Assembly (NCBI GenBank): GCA_018666235.1
Contig: JABJAB010000019.1
Span: 8,931-72,930, forward strand
Direction: 5' to 3'
DNA: 64,000 bases
Source: Ilumatobacter sp.
GTDB taxonomy: Bacteria; Actinomycetota; Acidimicrobiia; Acidimicrobiales; Ilumatobacteraceae
Shown: positions 27,886 through 36,731 of the stretch, one piece after another
How the letters are laid out: every line of letters starts with the position of its first letter
How positions within the stretch are numbered: position 1 is the first letter of the stretch
Translations under genes and position numbers: made by a program
Notes under the pieces: generated by a model
Database searches by the model: none
Told to the model about the DNA's origin: nothing
The model's input: the letters and a program-made list of their open reading frames with translations, nothing else

Positions 27886-29214
27886 TCAGTCGTTGAGCTT
27901 GATGCGCAGGGTGGCGATGGCGTAGCCGTCCATCTCGATGACGGTGAAGTCGCCGAGGGCGGTGCGAACGCTGTCGCCTGCCGCTGGGATCTCGTCGAGC
28001 GCATCAATGACATATCCGGCGACGGTCTGCCAATCGCCCTCGGGCAGCGCGACGCCAGTGCACTCCTCGAACTGATCGGGCCGCAGGGTGCCATTGACTC
28101 GCCAGCTACCGTCCGCGTGTTGTGCGCAGTCACTGAGACGGTCGTCGGACTCATCATCGAAGTCTCCGATCAGCTCTTCGAACACATCTTCCAATGTGAC
28201 CAGGCCGACGACCACGCCGTGCTCGTCAACCGCGACGGAGATGTGCTTGCGCTCGGTGCGCATCTCGACGAGCAGGTCCTCGAGCCGATGATGCTCTGGG
28301 GTCACCATGAGCGGACGGACCATCGACCGCGCGGAGGTGGTCGTCCACGCACCGTTCTCAAGCCGCAGGAGGTCCTTGGCGTGGATGAACCCGAGGCAGT
28401 GATCGAGATCGTTCTCGTGAATGACGATGCGGGTCCTGCCCGTGCGATGCGCCTCAGCAGCAACCTCGGCGGCAGTTGCTTCAGCCGGCATCGACACGAT
28501 GTCGCGCCGGACCGTCATTGCATCTGCAGCAGTCAGACCCGACAGTTCAAGCGACCGCGTCAGCAGCTGATGATCTTCAGCCTTGATGTCGCCGTGACCT
28601 GCCGACTCGTCGAGGAGAAGGATGAGGTCCGTGGGCGAGTGCGCCATCGCTCGTTCGTCCTGCGGTTCAACGCCGACCAGTCGGACAACGACGTTCGCAA
28701 GAGAGTTCAGGAGCCAGATGATCGGTTGGAAGACACGGACGAATGCCCGGAACGGCCGAGCGAGGAGCAGAGACGAGCGTTCGGGGTCCGAGATCGCCCA
28801 CGACTTCGGGGCCATTTCGCCGACGACCATATGGAGAAAGACGACCAACGACAGGCCGAGCGTGAACCCGATCACATGCAACGTGGTCTCCGACAGGTCG
28901 ATCAACTCACCAAGCGCTGCTTCGATGATGTGCGCGATGGCGGGTTCGGCCACAGCACCAAGACCAAGCGAGCACATCGTGATGCCAAGTTGTGCACCGG
29001 CGAGCATCAGCGTGAGCTCGCGGATGCCAGCCAGCGCGGACACCGCTCGCTTGTTGCCGTCTGCGGCGAGCTGTTCGATGCGTGAGCGGCGAGCCGCCAA
29101 CAGTGCGAACTCAGCAGCAACGAAGAAGCCGTTGAGCGCCAGCAGTACGAACGCCAAACCGAGAGCACCCCACTGCACGCTGAAGCCCGACTCGGCAACC
29201 TCTGCGGCAATCAT
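27886..29214 (-). CDS. DUF21/CBS/CorC-type membrane protein (downstream copy)
   Basis: This 442-residue membrane protein is related to HlyC/CorC and to MpfA-type magnesium exporters. The N-terminal DUF21 domain has about four helices within residues 1-150 and the phrase NGFFVAAEFALLAARRSR. A CBS pair follows, with MTVRRDIVSMPAEATAAEV and the VDEHGVVVGLVTLEDVFEELIGD box. The C-terminal CorC_HlyC domain begins near GSWRVNGTLRPDQFEE. It overlaps the paralogous upstream gene by 4 nt, so the two are probably subunits or specialised copies. Confidence 0.9.
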   Translation of the reverse strand: MIAAEVAESGFSVQWGALGLAFVLLALNGFFVAAEFALLAARRSRIEQLAADGNKRAVSALAGIRELTLMLAGAQLGITMCSLGLGAVAEPAIAHIIEAALGELIDLSETTLHVIGFTLGLSLVVFLHMVVGEMAPKSWAISDPERSSLLLARPFRAFVRVFQPIIWLLNSLANVVVRLVGVEPQDERAMAHSPTDLILLLDESAGHGDIKAEDHQLLTRSLELSGLTAADAMTVRRDIVSMPAEATAAEVAAEAHRTGRTRIVIHENDLDHCLGFIHAKDLLRLENGAWTTTSARSMVRPLMVTPEHHRLEDLLVEMRTERKHISVAVDEHGVVVGLVTLEDVFEELIGDFDDESDDRLSDCAQHADGSWRVNGTLRPDQFEECTGVALPEGDWQTVAGYVIDALDEIPAAGDSVRTALGDFTVIEMDGYAIATLRIKLND

Positions 29215-30581
29215 CGATCGCCCTCCGGCGGGACGTCCTCGTCGTGATCGGAAATCCCATCACCATCGTCGTCGTTGTGCACGATGCCGGCATCAGGGTC
29301 GAGCCGAAGCAGCACCTGTGTGATGGCGAACTCCTCGACCTCAAGAACCTCGAGTCGAATCCCGTCGACAACGACGGCATCACCGACCTCACCGATTCGT
29401 TCGAGCCGGTCGAGCATGAGGCCCGCCACGGTGTCGTATTCGCCGTCCGGCAGAATAAACCCGGTGTAGCGCTCGATCTCATCGGGTCGCGATGTGGCAG
29501 CGATCGACCACACCGCTGGTTCAACTTCGAGGTACTCCCCCGGCACGGCCGGGTCGTACTCGTCTTCGATTTCGCCGACGAGCTCTTCGACGAGATCTTC
29601 GAGCGTGACAACACCGGCGGGTGCTCCGTACTCGTCGATGACCACAGCCATCTCGGTGGAGTGCGACTGCAGTTCCCGCAGCACGACGTTCAACCCGGCA
29701 GCCTCGGGAACGACCAGGACGTCGTGCAACAGCGCCCCGATCGGAGTTTCGCCATATAAATCTCGCGAGACCCCGAGGAGATCCTTGGCATGGACGAGGC
29801 CGGTGACCTTGCCGGTGTCATCAACCACTGGGAAACGGGAGTGATGCGATGCCATCCGATCGCGGAGATCAGCAGCGGTTGCATCTGCGTCGATCGTCAC
29901 GACTCGGTTCCACGACACCATCGCATCCGAGGCTTCGAGATCTCCGAAGTCGATGGCCCGCTCCAGCAACGATGCTTGCGACACGGTCAGCTGGCCACTC
30001 TCAGCCGATGAGTCGACAATGAAGTCCAGCTCGTCGGTCGACACGGACCCGTGGAGCTCCTCGACCGGTTGGATACCAAGCATTCGGAGCAACCGGTTGG
30101 CCGAACCATCGAAGAGTTTGATCAGCGGACTGGCGACGCGCATGAAGACGAGCGTCGAACCAGCCAGGCTCCGGGCAACAGGCTCGGGCTTCGCAATGGC
30201 CAGGTTCTTGGGGGCCAGCTCACCGAAGACCATCTGCGCGACGGTTGCGAAGACGAAGGCCAACACCAGGGCGATGCCGAAGCGTGCCGACTCGCCGACC
30301 CCGATCGCTTCGAGGATCGGGCGGAGGGCGCCTGCAATTGCCGGTTCGGCGATGAAACCCAACACCAACGACGTGACCGTGATGCCGAGCTGTGCACCCG
30401 ACAACATAAAGCTCAGGCGCTTGTGCACCTGAAGCGCCCGCTTGGACTTGCGGTCGCCGCGGTCGGCTGCTTCGACGAACTTGGTGCGGCGAGAAGCAAC
30501 GTACGCAAACTCAGCAGCAACGAAATATCCGTTGGCAGCAATCAACAAGACGGCGCCCACCAGCCCAAGAGCGATGGTCAT
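29211..30581 (-). CDS. DUF21/CBS/CorC-type membrane protein (upstream copy)
   Basis: This 456-residue protein has the same architecture as its downstream neighbour. DUF21 begins at ANGYFVAAEFAYVASRRTKF, a CBS pair includes SWNRVVTIDADATAADL and IDEYGAPAGVVTLEDLVEELVG, and a CorC_HlyC domain starts near PAVWSIAATSRPDEIE. It ends in an Asp-rich tail (NDDDGDGISDHDEDVPPE) that resembles a cation-binding run and is absent from the neighbour. The ATG is at 30581. A 200-nt spacer separates it from the divergent selenoprotein gene. Confidence 0.9.
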   Translation of the reverse strand: MTIALGLVGAVLLIAANGYFVAAEFAYVASRRTKFVEAADRGDRKSKRALQVHKRLSFMLSGAQLGITVTSLVLGFIAEPAIAGALRPILEAIGVGESARFGIALVLAFVFATVAQMVFGELAPKNLAIAKPEPVARSLAGSTLVFMRVASPLIKLFDGSANRLLRMLGIQPVEELHGSVSTDELDFIVDSSAESGQLTVSQASLLERAIDFGDLEASDAMVSWNRVVTIDADATAADLRDRMASHHSRFPVVDDTGKVTGLVHAKDLLGVSRDLYGETPIGALLHDVLVVPEAAGLNVVLRELQSHSTEMAVVIDEYGAPAGVVTLEDLVEELVGEIEDEYDPAVPGEYLEVEPAVWSIAATSRPDEIERYTGFILPDGEYDTVAGLMLDRLERIGEVGDAVVVDGIRLEVLEVEEFAITQVLLRLDPDAGIVHNDDDGDGISDHDEDVPPEGDR

Positions 30582-30781
30582 CAGTGCAGTGAACCCGGAC
30601 TGGGAGGGTGCTGGGCAGCGGTCAAGCGGCTACCCAGGCAGGGTTGGTCTTCGTCGGACATGAGTGAGCGAATGATATCTAATGTGAGGGCCCGCTCCGT
30701 CGTTCAATGCGCCGACCGTTGATTTCAGACAACTCGGGCACAGCCTCCACGCCGGCGAGAAAGACGGGCTATGTTGCCGAC

Positions 30782-31255
30782 ATGACCAACTTTCATGATC
30801 TCGAAATGACGTCGATCACCGGCGAACAGGTGACCTTCGACCAGTACAAGGGCAACCTTGCACTGGTCGTCAACGTCGCGAGCGCTTGAGGCCTGACGCC
30901 TCAGTACGCAGGTCTGCGTGCGCTTCATAATGACAACGACGATGTCGTCGTGCTCGGCTTCCCGTGCAACCAGTTCGCCAACCAAGAGCCCGGCACCGAC
31001 GCCGAGATCCTTGAATTCGCAACGTCGAAGTTTGACGTGAACTTCCCCATGTTCTCCAAGATTGAGGTGAACGGCGACGCCGCTGCCCCCCTGTACCAGC
31101 TGTTGAAAGAGGCGCAGCCAGGTGACGGCGACAGCGCCGAAATCACGTGGAACTTCGAGAAGTTCCTCGTCGACAAGGCCGGCAACGTGGTCAAGCGGTA
31201 CGCACCGCCGACCACACCGGAAGAGGTTGCTGCCGACCTCGACCAGTTCCGCTGA
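30782..31255 (+). CDS. glutathione peroxidase family selenoprotein (in-frame TGA at catalytic residue)
   Basis: Read through the TGA at 30887-30889, this frame encodes 157 residues of a complete thioredoxin-fold peroxidase that reduces hydroperoxides. The catalytic motif is NVASA-U-GLTPQY, with the TGA (U36) where relatives have Cys or selenocysteine. The other tetrad residues are present: Gln in FPCNQFANQEPG and Trp-Asn in TWNFEKFLVD. Upstream and downstream halves are in the same frame with no other interruption. A SECIS-like hairpin follows the TGA directly. The start is the ATG at 30782, with TATGTT 6 nt before it (leaderless). Without selenocysteine insertion the product would stop after 35 residues. 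Confidence 0.9.
30887..30921 (+). promoter_or_regulatory. candidate bacterial SECIS element
   Basis: The TGA is followed 21 nt later by a hairpin with a 7-bp stem (30904-30910 with 30915-30921, one T-G pair) and a GGTC loop at 30911-30914. The apex GCAGGTCTGC is identical to the apex of the E. coli fdhF SECIS bound by SelB. The spacing fits the range known for bacterial elements. A second perfect 6-bp hairpin (30887-30892 with 30898-30903) includes the TGA itself. The bulged U of the fdhF stem is not seen. Confidence 0.8.
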
Positions 31256-31279
31256 CTCACGAAATGATGTGACCGCCTC

Positions 31280-31318
31280 AAGGGGTGGCGATCGCCAACA
31301 TGGCGATCGCCACCCCTT
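31280..31318 (+). terminator. 17-bp perfect hairpin after the selenoprotein gene
   Basis: 31280-31296 pairs perfectly with 31302-31318 around a 5-nt loop, 24 nt beyond the stop codon. The stem contains GGCGATCGCC. There is no T-run, so termination efficiency is uncertain, but its position suggests it ends the selenoprotein transcript. Confidence 0.65.
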
Positions 31319-31431
31319 CGTCGTTCACGGCAGCGGGCTCGGCACCTCAGAACGTGGTGAGCGGGATTCTGGCGTGTCGAGTGCCAATCGGCCAGACTGG
31401 CCACAACCACTGCCGACGATCCGGGGCCCAG

Positions 31432-32586
31432 ATGAGCATTGCCTTCACCCACAACGCCCGCCCAACGATCGGTGTCGAGCTTGAACTCCACCTCGTCGAT
31501 GCGGACACGGGTGATCTGGTGTCCGCATCAAACGAGCTCCTTGCCGAGATGTCCCAGGGTTTCCCCGGCAACGACCACCCGAAGGCAAAACACGAACTCT
31601 TCCAGAGCACCGTCGAGATCATCACCGGAGTGTGCGACACCCCGACTCAGGCCCGCGCTGACCTGGCGGAGACGTTTCAGGAGCCCCATGCGACCGCCAC
31701 ACGACGCGGTCTCAAGATCATCAGCGCTGGGACGCACCCATTCGGAGTGGCGCGCAATCAAGACGTCAGTCCGAATCCTCGCTATCACGAACTCGTCGAA
31801 GCGATGCAGTGGCCGGCTCGCCGGCTCCTGATCTGCGGTCAGCACATCCATGTCGGCGTGCGCGATGGCGAGCGAGCGATCTCGATCATCAACGAGATGA
31901 TGCGGCATCTTCCCCTCTTCCTGGCGCTGTCGTCATCGAGCCCTTACTTCGAGGGAGAGGACTCGGGGTTGGCATCTGCGCGTTCGAAGGTCTTCGAGTC
32001 ACTACCGACAGCAGGCCTGCCGCCGCAGATCACTGGCTGGGGCGATTTCGAATCCTTCATGTCGACGCTGATCGATTCGGAGTGCATTTCGTCAATCCGC
32101 GAGGTGTGGTGGGACATTCGGCCGCATCCCGACTTCGGCACCATCGAGTTTCGGATGTGCGACTCACCCCACACCCTCACCGAGGCCACCGCGCTCGCGG
32201 GGCTGGCCCAAACCTTGGTGGCCTGGGCCGATGCGCTGATCGATCGCGACGCGCTCCCACCCCCTCCGCGCGAGTGGACCGTGCGAGAGAACCGGTGGCT
32301 TGCCGCACGCTACGGGATCGACGCTCGCCTCATTGTCGAAGCCAACGGCGACGGCAAGCCGCAGCGGCGGCCCGTTCGCGAGCTGGTTGGCGAACTCCTG
32401 GCAGAGTTGTCCCTGACCGCCGATCTGCTCGGCACCCAGCCCGAGCTCGCAGCGATTGAACGCATCCTCGATCACGGCTCAGGCTCGATGCGGCAACGTC
32501 GTCTGGTCGACGCCGGCGCTACGCTCGCCGACGTGGTGCACCACCTTGCCGACGAGTTGTACGACGACTGCTTTGACCAGGCATGA
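31432..32586 (+). CDS. glutamate-cysteine ligase family 2 (YbdK-type) carboxylate-amine ligase
   Basis: This 384-residue protein belongs to the GCS2 family, whose members join glutamate to an amine, classically cysteine, using ATP. Marks are the N-terminal TIGVELELHLVD with metal-binding glutamates, HELFQSTVEIITG near residue 55, CGQHIHVGV near residue 135, WWDIRPHPDFGTIEFRMCD near residue 225, and WTVRENRWLAARYG near residue 285. I start at the ATG at 31432; an in-frame upstream ATG at 31285 lies inside the preceding hairpin. It overlaps the next gene by 4 nt. Confidence 0.88.
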   Translation: MSIAFTHNARPTIGVELELHLVDADTGDLVSASNELLAEMSQGFPGNDHPKAKHELFQSTVEIITGVCDTPTQARADLAETFQEPHATATRRGLKIISAGTHPFGVARNQDVSPNPRYHELVEAMQWPARRLLICGQHIHVGVRDGERAISIINEMMRHLPLFLALSSSSPYFEGEDSGLASARSKVFESLPTAGLPPQITGWGDFESFMSTLIDSECISSIREVWWDIRPHPDFGTIEFRMCDSPHTLTEATALAGLAQTLVAWADALIDRDALPPPPREWTVRENRWLAARYGIDARLIVEANGDGKPQRRPVRELVGELLAELSLTADLLGTQPELAAIERILDHGSGSMRQRRLVDAGATLADVVHHLADELYDDCFDQA

Positions 32587-33794
32587 CGTCGCCTGACACC
32601 CGATTGGCCGGCTGGCTCGCCGAACACGGCGAGGGACTCATCGCCGTGCGCCGCAACATGCATGCGCACCCCGAGGTGAGCGGTGCGGAACATGCCACCA
32701 CGGAACTGGTGCGCGAACGCCTTGAATTGGCGGGGATGCAGCCGCGAGTCCTCGCCGTCGGAACCGGCCTCGTCTGCGAACTCCGACCTGACGACCCAAT
32801 CGCGAGCAATCAGCCAACCATGGCCTTGCGCGCGGACCTCGATGCACTCGCCATGGATGACAACAAGGACGTGTCGTATCGCAGCCAGGTTCCGGGTGTG
32901 GCGCATGCCTGCGGCCATGACGTGCACACCACGGTCGTGCTCGGTACCGCGCTCTATTTTGCTCACCATCGCGATCAACTCCCAGGGCCGCTGCGTTTCG
33001 TGTTTCAACCGGCCGAGGAACGTGTTCCCGGCGGTGCGCTCGACGTCATCCGCGACCATGGCATCGACGGCGTTGACGCAATTGTCGGCATCCACTGCGA
33101 ACCAAAACTCGATGCCGGCATGATCGGATTGAAGTCGGGGTCGATTTCATCAGCCGCCGACATGGTCTGCATCACGTTGACCGGGCCCGGTGGACACACC
33201 GCACGTCCGGAACTCACCGTCGATCTCTTGACCATTGCTGCCCAGGTGATCACTGAGCTACCCCGGCGCGTCCAGGCTGCACTCCCGGCAGATGCTGAAA
33301 CCAAGATCGTCTTCGGAGCCATGCACGGGGGCGATGCCGCCAACGTCATTCCGACACGCTGCGAGCTTCGCGCTTCGGTCCGCACACCGACGCTCGAGGT
33401 GTGGAACGCACTCCCGGCGCTCGTCGAGGAGTGCGTTGCCGGACTCCTCGCCGAATCAGGCGCCGGGTTCGAGGTCGACTACACCCACGGGGTTCCACCT
33501 GTGGTCAACGATGCTGCAATCACCGATCTGGTCGCCAGCGCTGTCGCCGAAGAATTCGGCGCCGACGCCATCGCTCCGGTGCAGCAGAGTTGGGGCGGCG
33601 ATGACTTTGCCTGGTTCACGCGGGAGATCCCTGGGTCCTACGTTCGCCTCGGCGTCCACAACGCAGAGGCCGATGGCCCGAGGCTCGATCTTCACGCCGG
33701 TCACTTCGACGTCGATGAGCGAGCGATCGATCTCGGCGTGCGTCTCCTCGTCGCCACCACCAAGGCATACTTCGAAGGCGACAAAGCGTCGTGA
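32583..33794 (+). CDS. M20-family amidohydrolase (hippurate/N-acyl-amino-acid type)
   Basis: This 403-residue metallo-amidohydrolase should cleave N-acyl amino acids or related amides. Metal-ligand motifs are visible: MHAHPEVSG near residue 25, HACGHDVHT near residue 100, FQPAEE near residue 137, and GIHCEP near residue 162. The dimerisation domain starts near GPGGHTARPE. It overlaps genes on both sides by 4 nt, between a GCS2 ligase and a gamma-glutamylcyclotransferase, so its substrate may be a gamma-glutamyl or N-acyl amino acid conjugate. That link is inference. Confidence 0.9.
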   Translation: MTSPDTRLAGWLAEHGEGLIAVRRNMHAHPEVSGAEHATTELVRERLELAGMQPRVLAVGTGLVCELRPDDPIASNQPTMALRADLDALAMDDNKDVSYRSQVPGVAHACGHDVHTTVVLGTALYFAHHRDQLPGPLRFVFQPAEERVPGGALDVIRDHGIDGVDAIVGIHCEPKLDAGMIGLKSGSISSAADMVCITLTGPGGHTARPELTVDLLTIAAQVITELPRRVQAALPADAETKIVFGAMHGGDAANVIPTRCELRASVRTPTLEVWNALPALVEECVAGLLAESGAGFEVDYTHGVPPVVNDAAITDLVASAVAEEFGADAIAPVQQSWGGDDFAWFTREIPGSYVRLGVHNAEADGPRLDLHAGHFDVDERAIDLGVRLLVATTKAYFEGDKAS

Positions 33795-34351
33795 GCCGAA
33801 CATGGCTGTTCGGATACGGCTCGCTCGTGTCGCCCGTTTCGCTGGCTTCCACGATTGGACGTGACCCGGGCGACGGTATGCACGTCGCCCACGTCGAAGG
33901 ATTCGGACGGCGTTGGAACTACGGATCAAAAGTGTTGCGCGGAGACTGGGTTCACGATGGTCGCAATATCGTCGGCGGCCTCGTCGTCTCGCTCGGCATT
34001 GCCGCAGCCGACGACGAAGCGTGCAACGGCGTTGTCTTCGATGTCGACGACGACGAATTGGCAGCGCTCGACTGGCGCGAACGGGATTACGAGCGCGTCG
34101 ACATCACCGATGTGACCACCGTCGACGTCGATCGATTCGATGGTCAGGTCCAGGTCTACGTGCCTCGGCCAAGCTCGATCGAACGGTACGAGCTGGCCCG
34201 TAACGAGGGCCGCGCCGCGATTCGTCAGTCCTACTGGACTCTCGTCGAAGATGCCTTCGCCTCGCTCGGCGGCCACCATGCCGAGTGGTACGCCCGAACA
34301 CCGCCACCAGACATCCCGGTCGCTGACATCAGGCTCCACCCGCTCAACTGA
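33791..34351 (+). CDS. gamma-glutamylcyclotransferase-like protein
   Basis: This 186-residue protein begins with the family signature WLFGYGSLVSP (residues 5-15), which forms the substrate loop of gamma-glutamylcyclotransferases and AIG2/ChaC-like proteins. A second family mark is LDWRERDYERVDI near residue 95, holding the expected catalytic glutamate. Such enzymes release 5-oxoproline from gamma-glutamyl amines. The GTG start shares GTGA with the end of the M20 gene. It closes the ligase-amidohydrolase-cyclotransferase operon. Confidence 0.85.
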   Translation: MSRTWLFGYGSLVSPVSLASTIGRDPGDGMHVAHVEGFGRRWNYGSKVLRGDWVHDGRNIVGGLVVSLGIAAADDEACNGVVFDVDDDELAALDWRERDYERVDITDVTTVDVDRFDGQVQVYVPRPSSIERYELARNEGRAAIRQSYWTLVEDAFASLGGHHAEWYARTPPPDIPVADIRLHPLN

Positions 34352-34371
34352 ACTCGCTCAGCTGGAATTGC

Positions 34372-34995
34372 TCAGCGCGCGCCGGGCTCCGCCGACGCGA
34401 CATGCGGGAGTTCGACGACTGAGGACCAGAGCTCGTCCACCTGAGCCGCAAGGCTGTCGAAGGTGCCGGAGTTGTCGACGACATAGGTCGCCCGCGCAAG
34501 ACGTTCTTCGCGACTGATCTGACTGTTGATCCGATTCTGCGCATCGTCTTCATCCATCCCGCGGTATTCCACAACGCGTTCGACGGCCAGCTCGTAGGGG
34601 ATGTCGACGACGATCGTGGCGGCGAGCCCCTTGCGCGGGTTTTCGCCGAGCAGCGGGAAGTCGAGCACGACCACTCGGTCGGTGCCAGCGTTGAGATCGA
34701 TCTGCCGCTGAATCTCGGCCTGCATCGCCGGGTGCACAATGCCATTCAAGTCGTCGAGGGCCGCCTTGTCGCTGAACACGATCGCGGCAACCGCGGCACG
34801 ATCCAACGAGCCATCCTCATGAACGATCTGCGCCCCGAACCGCTCGGCCATTTGGTTGAGCACGGGGCTCCCGGGTGATTGCAGATCGCGAGCGATCTGA
34901 TCGGCGTCGACAATCGCCGCTCCTCGCTCCGCCAACAGTTTCGACACGGTCGACTTGCCTGCTCCAATGCCCCCGGTGAGGCCCACAACGATCAT
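34372..34995 (-). CDS. coaE: dephospho-CoA kinase
   Basis: This kinase catalyses the last step of coenzyme A synthesis, phosphorylating the 3'-OH of dephospho-CoA. The 207-residue protein has the P-loop GLTGGIGAGKSTVSKLL at its start, the substrate motif DADQIARDL near residue 30, and DFPLLGENPRKG near residue 112. The lid region has RINSQISREERLARA. It lies downstream of rpsA across a terminator and upstream of nothing on its strand. The rpsA-coaE order is also found in mycobacteria. Confidence 0.95.
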   Translation of the reverse strand: MIVVGLTGGIGAGKSTVSKLLAERGAAIVDADQIARDLQSPGSPVLNQMAERFGAQIVHEDGSLDRAAVAAIVFSDKAALDDLNGIVHPAMQAEIQRQIDLNAGTDRVVVLDFPLLGENPRKGLAATIVVDIPYELAVERVVEYRGMDEDDAQNRINSQISREERLARATYVVDNSGTFDSLAAQVDELWSSVVELPHVASAEPGAR

Positions 34996-35006
34996 GAAAA
35001 CGAATA

Positions 35007-35032
35007 CTGCCCGACTCCGAGGAGCCGGGCAG
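35007..35032 (-). terminator. terminator between rpsA and coaE
   Basis: CTGCCCG (35007-35013) pairs with CGGGCAG (35026-35032) around an inner CTCC/GGAG stem with one mismatch. On the minus strand it is followed by TATTCGTTTTC, right up to the coaE start codon. It may attenuate rather than fully stop transcription into coaE. Confidence 0.7.
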
Positions 35033-35069
35033 CATTCAGTTCATCAGAGCAGCGCCGAAGCGCCTGGTC

Positions 35070-36572
35070 TCACTCTGCTTCGGTTGCCTCTTCAGCAGCA
35101 GCTTCGGCAGGTGCCTCTTCAGCGGCGGGTGCCTCTTCGACTGCAGCTTCCGCCGGTGCCGCTTCAGGAGCAGCTTCGGCAGGTGCTTCTTCAGCGGCTG
35201 CTTCGGCAGGTGCTCCGTCGGCTGGCGCTTCGGTGCCTTCGCCTTCGCCGCCTTCGCCGTAGTACTCGGTCCATGCAGCTTCAGCCTCGGCCGATGCTTC
35301 ACCCTGGACGTAGTTGCCCTCGGTGTCGACCTCGAAGTGCTCGCGGTACTCAGCAGCGAGCTCGCCACCTTCGGCGGCCTGCTTGATCGACAAGCTGATG
35401 CGACGACGTGCGAGGTCGAGATCGATGATCTTGACCCAGAGCTCTTCGCCTGGCGTGACGACCTGCTCGGGGCTGTCGACGTGGTGCGCCGACATCTCCG
35501 AGATGTGCACGAGGCCTTCGATGCCGTCGCCGACCTGAACGAACGCACCGAACTGCACAAGCTTGGTGACCCGACCGTAGACGAGCTGACCGACCTGGTG
35601 GCCTTCGGCGAATTCTTGCCACGGATCCTGCTGCGTTGCCTTCAGCGAGAGGCTGATGCGCTCGCGGCTGAAGTCGACGTCGAGCACCTGGACCTTGACC
35701 GGGTCGCCAACGGTGACGACGGAACCGGGGTGGTCGACATGCTTCCAGGAGAGCTCGGACACGTGAATGAGTCCGTCCATGCCGCCGAGGTCGACGAATG
35801 CACCGAACGACACGACCGAGGACACAGTGCCCTCGCGGACCTCGCCGACCTTGAGGTTCGTGAGGAACTGGTCGCGGGTCTCCTTCTGGTTCTCTTCGAG
35901 GTAGGCCCGACGAGAGAGGACGACGTTGTTGCGGTTCTTGTCGAGCTCGATGATCTTTGCGTGGACCTGCGTGCCGATATACGGCGCGAGGTCACGAACC
36001 CGACGGAGCTCGACGAGCGATGCGGGCAGGAAGCCACGCAGGCCGATGTCGACGATGAGCCCGCCCTTGACAACTTCGATGACCGGACCGGAGACGACTT
36101 CGTCGGCTTCCTTCTTGGCCTCGATGTCGCCCCAGGCACGCTCGTACTGAGCACGCTTCTTCGAAAGGAGGAGGCGACCCTCTTTGTCTTCCATCGTGAG
36201 CACGAGGGCTTCGACGATCTCGCCCATCGACACCACTTCGCCGGGATCGACGTCGTTGCGGATGCTGAGCTCACGGCTCGGAATGACACCCTCGCTCTTG
36301 TACCCGATGTCGAGCAGGACTTCGTCCTTGTCGATCTTGACGACGGTGCCGTTGACCATCATGCCGTCTTTGATCTCGACCATGGTGCCGTCGATCGCGT
36401 CGGCGAATGACATGCCGAGGTCGTCGGAGGTGATTTCGCGAGGTGTGTAATTGCCCTCGTCGTCGAAGGTTCCGAAGCCGGTATCGGCTGTGGCGGCCGG
36501 TGTGGCTTCAGGATTCTCTTCGATTGCCGGTTCGTCGGCAGGGGTGACGGGGGTGGTAGCTGTGTCGGACAA
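35070..36572 (-). CDS. rpsA: 30S ribosomal protein S1
   Basis: S1 helps mRNA bind the 30S subunit. The 500-residue protein has four S1 domains: GMMVNGTVVKIDKDEVLLDI, GPVIEVVKGGLIVDIGLRGF, GTVSSVVSFGAFVDLGGMDG and GRVTKLVQFGAFVQVGDGIE. After the fourth domain comes an Ala/Glu/Pro-rich tail of about 60 residues made of EAPAEAA-like repeats. Four domains match actinobacterial S1. The start is unclear: I chose the TTG at 36572, giving LSDTATTPVT. The frame is open to another TTG at 36656. Confidence 0.93.
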   Translation of the reverse strand: MSDTATTPVTPADEPAIEENPEATPAATADTGFGTFDDEGNYTPREITSDDLGMSFADAIDGTMVEIKDGMMVNGTVVKIDKDEVLLDIGYKSEGVIPSRELSIRNDVDPGEVVSMGEIVEALVLTMEDKEGRLLLSKKRAQYERAWGDIEAKKEADEVVSGPVIEVVKGGLIVDIGLRGFLPASLVELRRVRDLAPYIGTQVHAKIIELDKNRNNVVLSRRAYLEENQKETRDQFLTNLKVGEVREGTVSSVVSFGAFVDLGGMDGLIHVSELSWKHVDHPGSVVTVGDPVKVQVLDVDFSRERISLSLKATQQDPWQEFAEGHQVGQLVYGRVTKLVQFGAFVQVGDGIEGLVHISEMSAHHVDSPEQVVTPGEELWVKIIDLDLARRRISLSIKQAAEGGELAAEYREHFEVDTEGNYVQGEASAEAEAAWTEYYGEGGEGEGTEAPADGAPAEAAAEEAPAEAAPEAAPAEAAVEEAPAAEEAPAEAAAEEATEAE

Positions 36573-36731
36573 GGATTGCTCGTTTCGGATACGGATCTTG
36601 AGGTGAATGGATGAGTTGCAATAACGCGGGCAGGACCCCGAAATCGCAACTGTCAACGATACCAGCCCAGATTCCGTTCGCTCCCCGAACAGCCACCCAT
36701 CTCCATGGGTCGCCAGACGACGTCGCGCTGC

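Noticed and set aside
30887..30889. The TGA in the peroxidase gene as a simple nonsense mutation
   Set aside because: It falls exactly at the selenocysteine position, both halves remain intact, and a SECIS-like hairpin follows. Not excluded until sel genes are found.
30950..31255. Downstream peroxidase fragment as an independent 101-residue gene
   Set aside because: It lacks the catalytic residue and the N-terminal half of the fold.
36573..36656. Longer rpsA start
   Set aside because: The extension is not S1-like; kept only as an alternative because no start has a clear ribosome binding site.
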